Shown one piece after another: positions 41,363 through 51,509 of a stretch of 64,000 bases of DNA. Origin of the DNA: Prostheceraeus crozeri. Lineage: Eukaryota; Platyhelminthes; Polycladida; Euryleptidae. Positions within the stretch are counted from its first letter, which is position 1. Every line of letters begins with the position of its first letter. The position numbers and the translations under genes are program-made. Location: contig CAJQUW010007129.1 in the NCBI GenBank assembly GCA_907163375.1, positions 1 through 64,000 on the forward strand, given 5' to 3'. Under the pieces are notes generated by a model. It saw only the letters and a list, made by a program, of their open reading frames with translations, did not search any database and was not told the origin of the DNA.

Positions 41363-43966
41363 TACTTTACTTTACTTTAAGCGGCATATTCATTGCTGAA
41401 CTTCGGCCGACCCATTGGAGATGGCACGCCACAGTTTTCGCTCACGCGTTGCGCAGTTCAATTCGTACATGTTGAGTCCGGTCCATTTCATGATGTTGTT
41501 GACATACTGCGTCCTGGGCCTTCCTCTGCGCCGGTTGCCCTCCATGTTGCCTTGCAGCACAGTTCTCGTTAAAAGGCATCCTCCCTCCCTGCATTGATGA
41601 CCGTAGAAGGAGAGTTTCCTTTTCCGAATGTGTCGAAGTAACATAGGGGTAGTGGCCAGTTGCTCGAAGATGCTGGCATTCGTTCGGTGCTCTCTGTAAT
41701 TTATGCGCAACATTCTCTTCCAGAACCACATTTCGGCAGCTTCGATGTGTTGCTCGTCTGTAGTTTTCAGCGTCCATCCTTCCGCTCCATATGATAGAAT
41801 TGGCCACACAAGCGTCATCACTAATTTCATCTTGAGCTTTGTTGGTAGTGCCCTATCTGCCCATAGCTTGTTCAGTCTGGTCATCTTCGCCTTAGCCATA
41901 GCTATTTTCACACGGACGTCTTCTGTGCAACTTCCATCATTTTTCTTGATAGAGCCAAGATATTTGAAGCGATCGACCTCTGCAACAGTCTCAGCCCCAA
42001 CTGTGATTGTGCTATCTTCGTCACGTGTTGAACCGACTCGCATTACTTTTGTCTTCCTTGCATTTAGCTTGAGCGACCTCTCAACTCCTGAAGCATTTAC
42101 CTGGTCAACCATCTCCTGCATTTCACTCATGTTCTTGGCTATCAAAGCTGTGTCATCGGCATACCTGACATTGCTTATTTGTCTGCCTCCGATATTTATG
42201 CCAGCGTTCGTAAAATCGGTTTCTCTCATGATTTGCTCAGTATACAAACTGAAAAGATGCGGTGATAGAATACATCCTTGACGCACACCCTTTTTGATTG
42301 GAAATTGCTTGGTTCGGTCTCCGTTCCAGCGAATAACTCCTTGCTGATTGCAGTAGAGGGACTTTATCAGGTTGACGAGGTGATCAGGGAATCCAAAAGT
42401 AGACATGATATCCCAGAGCTGACCGTGGCTCACGCTGTCAAAAGCCTTGGAATAATCAATGAAAGTTATAACCGCTCCACATGACATGTCATTAACCTTT
42501 TCAATAATGACTTGTAGGGTTGCCAACATGTCTGCGGTGCCTCTGCCAATTCGAAACCCTGCTTGTTCATCTGGGAGTTCCTGTTCGATCTTCATGCGCA
42601 GGCGGTCCAGCAGTATATTGAGGAGGACTTTGCTAGCATGCGATATAAGCGCGATGGTGCGATAATTGCCACACTCTTTGGGATTGCCAGTCTTGTGCAG
42701 TAATACGAGTTCTTGCTCTTTCCAATCGTCTGGCCAACGTTCCGTTTCCCAAATCCTCACGCAAAGCTTGTGAAGACTTTTTGTGGCAAAGTCTCCAGCG
42801 AACTTGACGAGTTCCGCAGGCACATTGTCACAACCTGCAGTCTTGCCCATTTTCAGTTTCTTTACCACGTTCTGGACTTCTGCAAGCAGCGGAACAGGCT
42901 CCTTTTTTGCTGGAGGCGTAGTAACCAGCTCCTGATGAAAAACCGATGAAGTTGAACCGAAAAGCTGCTTAGCGTATTCTTCCCAACGCTTTAGAACCTG
43001 GTTGGGTTCTATGAGGGTTAGACCTGTGGAGTCATTGATTACACTTTGTTTTTCAGTAGCTGCTGGTTCAGTAAGTGCGGAGATTTTTCGAAAAAGTGCT
43101 TTGCCTTTATGCATTCTATCGAACTCGTCGATTTCAGCGCACTGTCGTTCTAGCCAGGTTTTCTTGTCTTTACGCAGGCTTTTCTTTATCTTCTTGTTCA
43201 GCTTTTTAATCAAAAGGCTATCTGAAACACGCCGAGCTTCTCTTCGTTCATGAATTAACTTGAGAGTCTCGTTGCCAATCCAAGAATCAGTTACTTTCCG
43301 CCTAGGGGCACGTCCTATGACATCGGTTGCAACCTCTTTTAAGGTATCAGCTATGTTTGACCAGAGATCATTCGGCTCCATCTCCGTAGTATCTGTCTCC
43401 AATAGCGCTGCAAATCGGTTGTTCGTTTCTGTTACGTATTGATCCCGGACTTCCGAATCGTTCAGTTTATTCAAGTTGAAACGGAATGGTTGACTACTTC
43501 TTTTCACACTGAATGCTTTCAATTGAACCTTTGAAACGACCAATTTGTGATCGGTATCACAGTCTGCACTTGGTTTAGTTCTGGCATCAAGTACATTGTT
43601 GCGCCATTTCTTATTTATCATCATATAATCGATTTGATTCCGGGTGCTTTGGTCTGGAGATGTCCACGTGAATCGTCGACGCTTGTGGTGGCTAAACTGC
43701 GTATTCAAAATGCAAAGATTGTTTGCGGTAGAGAAATCTGCTAACCGTTGACCTCTCTCGTTTCGAATTCCCAGACCGAAGCGACCAATTCCAGCAGAAG
43801 GTTCGTCTCCTTCACCAACCTTCGCATTGAAATCGCCCATCAGGATGCAGATCTCTCGACTCTTTACTTGTTCAACTGCTGATTGCAATTTCTCATAGAA
43901 GAGGTCAACAACTTCATCATCGTGACTAGTTGTAGGAGCATACCTGTATTACTGTTGTGGGCACAG
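41363..43966 (-). mobile_element. RTE-like LINE, 5'-truncated (copy B)
   Basis: Duplicate of the LINE in copy A with the same GCGAAAATGTGC target duplication (41351-41362 and 43967-43978), hence copied as part of the block and not an independent insertion. Confidence 0.85.
41390..43888 (-). CDS. RTE-like endonuclease/reverse transcriptase (copy B)
   Basis: 832 codons, differing from copy A at two residues: Ala to Val after IIEK, and Arg to Lys in EDVRV(R/K)IAMAK. All RT motifs including RYADDTALIAK are kept. The endonuclease N-terminus is missing as in copy A. Confidence 0.9.
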   Translation of the reverse strand: MQSAVEQVKSREICILMGDFNAKVGEGDEPSAGIGRFGLGIRNERGQRLADFSTANNLCILNTQFSHHKRRRFTWTSPDQSTRNQIDYMMINKKWRNNVLDARTKPSADCDTDHKLVVSKVQLKAFSVKRSSQPFRFNLNKLNDSEVRDQYVTETNNRFAALLETDTTEMEPNDLWSNIADTLKEVATDVIGRAPRRKVTDSWIGNETLKLIHERREARRVSDSLLIKKLNKKIKKSLRKDKKTWLERQCAEIDEFDRMHKGKALFRKISALTEPAATEKQSVINDSTGLTLIEPNQVLKRWEEYAKQLFGSTSSVFHQELVTTPPAKKEPVPLLAEVQNVVKKLKMGKTAGCDNVPAELVKFAGDFATKSLHKLCVRIWETERWPDDWKEQELVLLHKTGNPKECGNYRTIALISHASKVLLNILLDRLRMKIEQELPDEQAGFRIGRGTADMLATLQVIIEKVNDMSCGAVITFIDYSKAFDSVSHGQLWDIMSTFGFPDHLVNLIKSLYCNQQGVIRWNGDRTKQFPIKKGVRQGCILSPHLFSLYTEQIMRETDFTNAGINIGGRQISNVRYADDTALIAKNMSEMQEMVDQVNASGVERSLKLNARKTKVMRVGSTRDEDSTITVGAETVAEVDRFKYLGSIKKNDGSCTEDVRVKIAMAKAKMTRLNKLWADRALPTKLKMKLVMTLVWPILSYGAEGWTLKTTDEQHIEAAEMWFWKRMLRINYREHRTNASIFEQLATTPMLLRHIRKRKLSFYGHQCREGGCLLTRTVLQGNMEGNRRRGRPRTQYVNNIMKWTGLNMYELNCATRERKLWRAISNGSAEVQQ

Positions 43967-46497
43967 GCGAAAATGTGCAGTATGCAGAAAACAAGCACGA
44001 CCCGAGTGTCGGCAGTGTGATGTAGGCTTTCACATCGATTGTTTTCCTACGTACCATGATAGACAGTAATCTTTTCTGAAAGCTACATGAAGAAAGAAGC
44101 TACAGTTCTAGGATTTTTATCACATTTTGTCTTCAATGAAAAAGATATGATCTGTACATTTTTCAATACATTCAAATATAATGTGACGTCAATATCTTCT
44201 AATAACACTAGACTATCAACTGAATTATTACCATAGAGCTTACTGAAACAATTATAGAAAGTTTTTGAAAAATCTGAAAAATTCGGATATTTACCATGGT
44301 CGATAATATAAAGTAGACATGAAACAAAGTATAAATGCAATTTTTGATAAAAGATTCTAGTCAAAACTTATTGAAAAATATTTGGTAAAACGTACGAAAC
44401 CAGATGAATATTTCTTTCAAAAATCCGGATGGCCATGGTCGACATATGTCGACTTTTTAAAATCTCGTATAATTTATAAATTATGAAAATGATTAGGTAA
44501 GGCAGACATTAAACAATGTAGAAATGCACTTTCTACATTTCAAAGTCATTCAAAAGCATTAGAAAAAAATTTGGCAAATAATGGGTTTTGATTTGCCAGC
44601 ATAGTTTAAAACGGTTTAAAGGTGGATGGATTGATATTTGCTGAGATATCTCGGTCAATTATCATTTGTCAAAAGCCCTCGGGCAATGCCCTCGCGCATT
44701 TTAACAAAATAAGTGAGCTCATTATTCCAGCAAATATCAATCTGTTCTCTTTTAGCCATTACTTAAGGCTTTTAGCCATAGAAATAGATAACAATAGAAT
44801 CTCTAGAACGGAAATGTAGCCTCGTACCGGTATAACACTTCCTACTTGCCCCTGCTCTCGCAGTTTCCGAGCTGAAAGTATTTAAATCAAAATCATCATC
44901 CGCTAGGAATATCAGTTAACTACATAAAGTAAACTAAGACCTACTATACAAAATGCAACTGGGATGAATAAATTTGTAATGAACTTTGAAGAAAAGAAAA
45001 TAAAATACATGCGAAGCTACAGTACAGGCACTGAACTTGCTAGAATCGACCTACAACGTCTCACCTGGAACTACTCCATGAAGAAAATGAAATAGGGAAC
45101 TAGACTTGTTATAAATGGCGCAATTGGTGACTAACTATTCAAGAAATTTAATCTACCTCTCAAGAGGACCGGTCTGTGTCCCATCATATTCGCAAACAGT
45201 TGTGACAAGTGTAATCTGTACACGACGGAAGATACTATCAATTACCTATTTCACTGAAGATGGGAAAGGAGATAATCATTCACGCTGTTACCTAACTTAA
45301 CATAGAAAATAAGCTAACCAAGTAATTATCAAAGCGTAGATCGTATAAACAAATTAAAAAAAGGAAGGGTAATAAATTCTGAAAGATAAGCTGCTGAAAA
45401 TGATTGGTGAAGTACGACTGTCATGGAATATTGAAATTGTAGCAAAAGAAAAAATAGTAAGAAGGAAAAATTGAATGAATGCATAAATAAATAAATGGAA
45501 GGAAATAAACAGCGCAGATGAAAATTATTAAGTATAGATCAAAATCAAAAAAATTAATAAATAAATGAAATAAATAGTCACATGAAACTAGCGTAAAATG
45601 AATTTGCAGACTGCAAAATAATGAGTGCAAGCGAATAATGTAATACATACTGAAAATAAAATAAAATAAAATTAGTCCTTAAAAGGACTGGTTTTGCGTT
45701 CGCTGTACCAGCTAGGAAGTCATCAGCAGGAATTCAGGTAGGATTCGTGTTTCGACTCCAATTCCTGAACACCTAGCTTAGAATTCCGAGAGTAAAACAG
45801 CCGCAATTTTTGAAAGTTGGTGTTGTCCACTCCTTCCCCTTCTTTGAAATGAAGCTACAATACTGAGACATCGAGGCTTGTGGTTTCTAGGAGACTTTAT
45901 AAAGTTTGCACTTGCCTCTTCTTTTCAGATGGGGAAATTAAGTAACAGCAGTTTTTATTTTTCTGATATGCTTTGTCCGGTCAGCAGTAGCTAGTTTTGC
46001 GGACGCACTGATAGTGGATACGAACCTGGATAGGAACACATGTTTCGAATTGCCAATGGATGCGAACATGGATAGGAACATGTTCCAAATTACCAATCGG
46101 AACATGTTTCGAACATGTAAATAGGAACCGCGTTCCGATTGACAACCGAATTGAGATCATACTTAATGATTCGGTACACTTATTTGTGTGTTGGGATCGG
46201 AACGGCCTGTTCCGAAATTGAATTAGAGTATGTGAATTAGAACAGGGATGCGAACATCTATTTCGGAACTTAAACAGATGTTTGTTTTGAGACTGCTTGC
46301 TCAAATGCGACAATTGTGACCATTGTGACTATGATGTCAATCTTTCTTGAATTTCATAAAACAGATTCTACAGATCAGGAATTATGTTAACAATCTTATA
46401 TTATTTGCTAATCAGAATCCCATTTACAGACTTTGTAAATAAAAAACAAGAGGTTTGCAATGTAAGTTTAATTAGGCATGGAAAATCACAGCATTAA

Positions 46498-49305
46498 CCC
46501 ATTAAGTCCTAGCGTGACCATATGGTCACAACCACACTATTATATTAAAGTTGATCCAATTTTTTTATATGTTTGAACAATTATCTTGTTCTCGCTTTAA
46601 TAATATAGCAGAATACCCTGTTGTTTTAATTCACAGTATTTTCGATTGGCTGTCATCTCTTGTTTCGGTGGCGCTAAGTGAAATATCATGGCTACATCGT
46701 CCAAGAGGAGAAAAACGTAAGTAACGCTTTTTCATTGCATTCTGAACACCTGAAAAACTAATCAGTGAAGCAACAGTCCCAGTGTATGTTACTATCACGA
46801 CCTATAAGGTGTTATTGGATATAGGAAATTTCGTTTGATGGATGATCTACCTAAGAACCAGTTATGTAATCATGATGTGACCATATGGTCACGCTAGGAC
46901 TTACGAGATACATACATCTCTGTACAAAGTTGAATTTTAACATGTTTACAATACCAAACTTCTCTTGGTTTTAAAAAAATTAAGAGGCAAAGTTAAGAAT
47001 TTGCATTGAATATGCATAAATGACGTGTTTGAAAATTACAACCCGGCAATATTTTCATGTTAAAAAAAGTTTGGCTGGGGAATCGAACCCGTGTCCTTAC
47101 GGATAGTGTATCTAACATCGATACCACCGCGCCACTCGCGCATCTGCTTGCTGTCATCTACTTAGACTGTCATATTGCTTTGCAGGTACACTGTTGATGA
47201 CGTTGTCGCTTTGGTGGAGCAAGATGAAATCGACGAGAATGACATTTTCATAGAGCCGCCTGCCGCAGCTGTTTTAACAGACGAAGATTCGGGTGATGAA
47301 GCGGATCGTCTGTCGGGAAACCAGCTACGTGCACAAGCGCATGTAGCATGCCTTGAAGACGAGGACGCAGGGTACAAATATGAATTCGACTTCGAGCTAT
47401 TTTCCAACATAGAAAAGTCTTTGAAGTGGTGTAGAAAGGACAATAAAGATAATATCCCCTTATTTCCAGAACCCAGTTATGATAGATACAGAGATTTTTC
47501 TCCGATCGAGCTATTCGAACTCTTTTTTGGTGATGAGATCATTGATCACATATGTGTTGAAACACAAACATATATTATGCAGAAAAATGAGCCTCATCTA
47601 CATTTTTCGAAATCGGAAGTTAAGACTTTTATTGGAATAATGATTCTCTCAGGTTACTATCTCAGGTCCTATCCAAATCGCAGGATGTTTTGGGAGAACC
47701 AGGACGATACCCGGAACTCCTTGGTATACCAAAGTATGAGGCGAAATCGTTTTGAAACTTTGATGACCCGAATTCACTTCGCAGATGATAGCATTATCGA
47801 TATGAATGATAAGTTATTCAAAGTGAGACCTTTGATCACACATCTAAACAGGAAATTTAGAGAACATTTTGTGCCCGAGCAGCATCTAAGCTATGATGAG
47901 TCCATGATCAGATATTTAGGATCTCATGGAATCAAACAGTTTATCGCTAATAAACCCATACGGTTTGGGTATGAATGTTGGTCCCTCAACTCTAGTAGTG
48001 GGTATCTTCTGTCTTTTGAGGTGCATCAGGGGAAGACAATGAAAATTGATGGAGAACAATATGGGAAATCTTTTGGAAAGGCAACAGCACCTTTATTTTC
48101 ATTCTTAGACGAACTGGAACGTTTTCAAAAGCTACCGTATCTTATATACTTTGATAACCTTTTCACTAGTCTGAAAACCTTTGTTGAGCTCTCTAATCGA
48201 GGATGCGGTGGTACAGGTACTTAGAGAGAAAACAGAATTCCGAAATCATGTCCAATTCGCCCAAAAGATTTTTTGGCAAAGTGTGATAGAGGCACAATTT
48301 CTTTTGCTTCAGATAGTAAGACAAACATCGTTATTGCACATTGGAAGGACAATAAGGTTGCTACAGTAGGTTCTAATTGTCACTCAATACACCCTATAGG
48401 GGAATGTCGTAGATATTGTCGTCAATCGGGTTAGAAAATATCAGTTTCATGTCCAAACGTAATCAAATCATACAACCAATGGATGGGTGGAACTGATCGA
48501 ATAGATCAAAACGTCTCTATTGTATCGGACAAATATCAAAGGAAAAAAAGTGGTATTTCCCTATTTTTTCATGGTTAATTGATGTGGCCATTCAAAATGC
48601 ATGGCTACTTAAGTAGCTTTATTCATCGGGGTATTCACAGAAATTGCCCACTTTTAGAGTTTCGTCGGAGAATTGCGCTTTTTATTTTAAACCTAAATGG
48701 TGTTAAACCATCAGGTGGTGGTCGACCACCACTTCGGGAAAGAGGATTATCCGCGGATGTACGTTTTGATAATGTAGGACACTATGTACGAGTTCCCACT
48801 GGTTCAAAACGTCGACGATGCCAAGGAAATAATTATTCCTCAGTAATTAGATCCGAATGTACTAAATGTAACGTTGGTTTGTGCATTCCTTACTTCGAGA
48901 ATTATCATAAACCATGACATTCAGAATTGTGTTGAATCTTTGATAAGCTGACATTTTGATAATGAATAGATCTGATAATAATTTTGTGTAACAAAGAAAA
49001 TTATAGTTGCTATTCCTTTTGTTGATTATTGATAATCACCATTGTTCGAATTTTACCAGTTTCGTGATGAATAGTAAATTGTATTCATTGTATCAAGAAA
49101 TGTAGTTTTGTTAATTACTTGCCATATTCAAAAGCAATATGTACCTCGTAAGTCCTAGCGTGACCATGTGGTCACAGGCTGCAGATGTAAAACTAAAGAA
49201 GCACCGGCATAATTTCAATCATAAATGCGCAAAGTAACCCCTAAGGATGCGTAACACAAAATATATTAGATTTCTGTGATGTAAAATAATTCGGGCATTA
49301 ATGGG
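46498..49305 (+). mobile_element. piggyBac transposon with intron (copy B)
   Basis: Duplicate of 27622-30429, with TTAA at 46494-46497 and 49306-49309. It has the same intron, tRNA-like sequence and subterminal palindromes. Confidence 0.9.
46688..48917 (+). pseudogene. piggyBac transposase, decayed (copy B)
   Basis: Same structure as copy A (exon 1 at 46688-46716, main exon from 47186). It shares the two frame interruptions of copy A, has a Pro-to-Leu change in LDE(P/L)ERF, and carries one extra in-frame stop (GGTTAG where copy A has GGTCAG, ~48429-48434). The shared breaks pre-date the duplication; the extra stop came afterwards or is allelic. Confidence 0.85.
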
Positions 49306-49775
49306 TTAACTTTACCCTAACTGTTAACCTAATTAACAGTTTAATTAGGCATGTAATGGTCACAGTCATGAACGGGGCACCTTGCCGGCAGTCCCTGTCT
49401 CCTTTGGAGTGCGGTAACAGCTAGAGTCTTCCACAACTCTACGTTGCATCCACAAGATAAATTCACGTTCGTATCTAACTCTCCTCCCATTATAATCTGA
49501 CTTTCATTCTTGAAGCAGAACAGTTGTTTCTGGGTAGTCAGGTTTCGTTCTTAGTGTTTGCTCAAGTCACGAGGATTAGAACTTACTTGATTGGAACAAT
49601 GACATCCTTATATATCCCTTTAGGGAAAATCGGAGCCTCTCTGATTGGCTGTTGGGAATTCCTTTGTTTAAAAAGTATAGAAGTCCTAGCAGCGTACCAA
49701 TTCTCATCAAAGGTTCTAATCTTCAAGTACCATGTTGTCAGCTATCTTATCTATATTATTCTAATCACATTGAAA

Positions 49776-50177
49776 ATGGAACGTATCACAGCACCTCCCA
49801 CTTCTCCTGTTGAAAAGATGGAATCGCCATGCGAACCCAGAGTGTTGGTAAGAAGACCTGTAACTCCTGATCCAGAATCATCAGAAGATGAAAGCGTGGT
49901 TCTAAGGAGGAGTGTCATCGAAACACCGGTGGAGGCCACCATAACCGTCAAGACGCGATGCGGAAGCCAGATCAGGAATGCGCCGAGGAAGGTACACTCC
50001 AAAAGAATAGCTGTCAGATTTGAACCACAAGAGAAGAACTTAACAACCGGGCTTGAGTTCAACATAATCGACCCAGACACGCCTCGCCGCTGCCCTGGTG
50101 CCCCCAAAAAGACAAGAGTGTGTGTTCGCGTTGACCTGAAGAAACTGATTCCTTTCCCAAATATTGATAATATGTGA
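49776..50177 (+). CDS. Hypothetical protein (copy B)
   Basis: Identical in protein sequence to 30900-31301: 134 residues with an acidic Ser-rich then a basic half. In this copy the downstream flank appears to be the original one. The next gene on the same strand starts ~1.3 kb further on. Function unknown. Confidence 0.45.
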   Translation: MERITAPPTSPVEKMESPCEPRVLVRRPVTPDPESSEDESVVLRRSVIETPVEATITVKTRCGSQIRNAPRKVHSKRIAVRFEPQEKNLTTGLEFNIIDPDTPRRCPGAPKKTRVCVRVDLKKLIPFPNIDNM

Positions 50178-50251
50178 TTTTTTTCTCTTCAACAACACTT
50201 ACATAATGAACAATCTTGTTTTATAATTTCACAAATCGAATTTCTGATGGG

Positions 50252-51478
50252 ATTTGAATGGGAACTGGGGATATATTCATCTCTGAAATAGCTACCTATA
50301 AGTATTTCTAAGTTAAATATTTCTAAGATAAATATTTCAAATCACTTGTTTGAGACTTTGAAACAGCACCGAACATACTAGAACAAATTTGAAATGAATA
50401 TTAATGTGTAATTCAAATGATAGTCAAATTGGATGAAAGTTTGAATAGATTTACAGTGTTTTTCGAATGCTTTTTTCACCTTAGGATGATATCATGCATA
50501 TTGCATACAATGCATCATTAGCTAAAGAACAAGAAGACCTTTCTAATGATATAAGGTATGTACCCATTTGATGAAAAAAGTCCCTGTTGTATGCAAGTGT
50601 ATGCAGGAAGAAAAATTTATGATTTCAAATTTCTAAGTTTCTCAACTAAATTGTACCTATCTTTCAAAGGACTATAGCTGCTTCGGATGGTGTCATACAT
50701 ATTGTATACAATACATCATTGGAATCAAAATGAAAAGAGCTTTCGAATGATATAACATATGTACCTATTCAATGAAAAATCCTTGTTGTATGCAAGTGTA
50801 TGCAACTGGAAAAAATTCTAAGTATTTCTCAAAAATAACTAAGTTTTCATGTTTTTAAAAATTTTCAAAGTTAAAGTTTTATCACTCGAAATGACCATAA
50901 TGCATAAACCTACACATGAACTCGATCTTGACCTTTGACCTTCATACACTTCATACACGGCGGGAAGAAATTTTTCGCGCCCTCGAAAATTTATTTACCC
51001 ATGGGCTCTGGGTACCATAGCAATTCGCTTCTTGCATACCTAAAACCTAACCCTAACCCTAGCTGCTTTTAAATTCAAATTTGGTGCGAAATTTAATTTT
51101 TCGAAATTTGGCGCGAAATTTGAATTTCGATTTTTGCGCGTTTTTATGATGCAGTCTTGATTTAACTGCTTAAAACTTAGTGACTTTTTCATTGATATTT
51201 GAATTTAGATGATAATTCAAATTATATGAAATCCTTGACTTAAGTAGATTTTTTAAATGTTTAGAACTGCAAGGAATCCATCTTCATCACATGTTAATTG
51301 GTTTGACTTTGCGGTTACATGTACCACTCTAGCATCAAAGACTTTGATGGCACTTTTCTATTTCATCATTAAAATAGATCAGCTGTTTAGTTTTGTTTGA
51401 ATTCAACAGTTTGTTTTTCTATACCAACGTGATGTTATGATGTCACCCGGTCTTTGTTCATGGTTCCTTTGCTAGATT
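50252..51478. other. AT-rich spacer with ~200-bp direct repeat and telomere-like hexamers
   Basis: A unit with ATGATATCATGCATATTGC..., GTATGTACC(C/T)ATT and TTGTATGCAAGTGTATGCA occurs at about 50480-50640 and again, about 75-80% alike, at 50680-50835. CCTAACCCTAACCCTA at about 51046-51061 resembles the animal telomere repeat (three units). Imperfect AAATTTGG(T/C)GCGAAATT repeats occur at 51075-51120. No coding frame is seen. Confidence 0.6.
51107..51118 (+). promoter_or_regulatory. E2F-like site
   Basis: TTTGGCGCGAAA matches the E2F consensus TTTSSCGC with its palindromic extension. It lies about 370 bp upstream of the TATA box of the next gene. Function is inferred from the motif only. Confidence 0.3.
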
Positions 51479-51480
51479 CA

Positions 51481-51489
51481 TATATAAAG
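51481..51489 (+). promoter_or_regulatory. TATA box of the multi-exon gene
   Basis: TATATAAAG, with a likely initiator ~25-30 bp downstream (TTCTTTACTCATT, ~51507-51519). This fits transcription into the 5' exon that ends at the GTGAGT donor near 51595. Confidence 0.55.
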
Positions 51490-51509
51490 AACTTGTAGAG
51501 CTCCGTTCT

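Larger units (their letters stand above)
40520..44585 (+). mobile_element. Decayed piggyBac-like element hosting a LINE (copy B)
   Basis: Duplicate of 21645-25711 with the same TTAA/CCTGTTATTTGCCA left end, mirror palindromes and right end. Structure and interpretation are as for copy A. Confidence 0.55.
39045..50251 (+). repeat. 11.2-kb direct repeat, copy B
   Basis: Second copy of 20170-31374. It begins exactly at the 3' LTR and ends at CTGATGGG (50251), after which it continues into DNA not found elsewhere in the window (ATTTGAATGGGAACTG), presumably the original flank. Differences from copy A are few: substitutions and single-base indels. Confidence 0.95.

Noticed and set aside
51046-51061. 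Chromosome-end telomere repeat.
   Set aside because: There are only about three CCCTAA units in the middle of unique sequence; too short to be a telomere or a convincing interstitial array.
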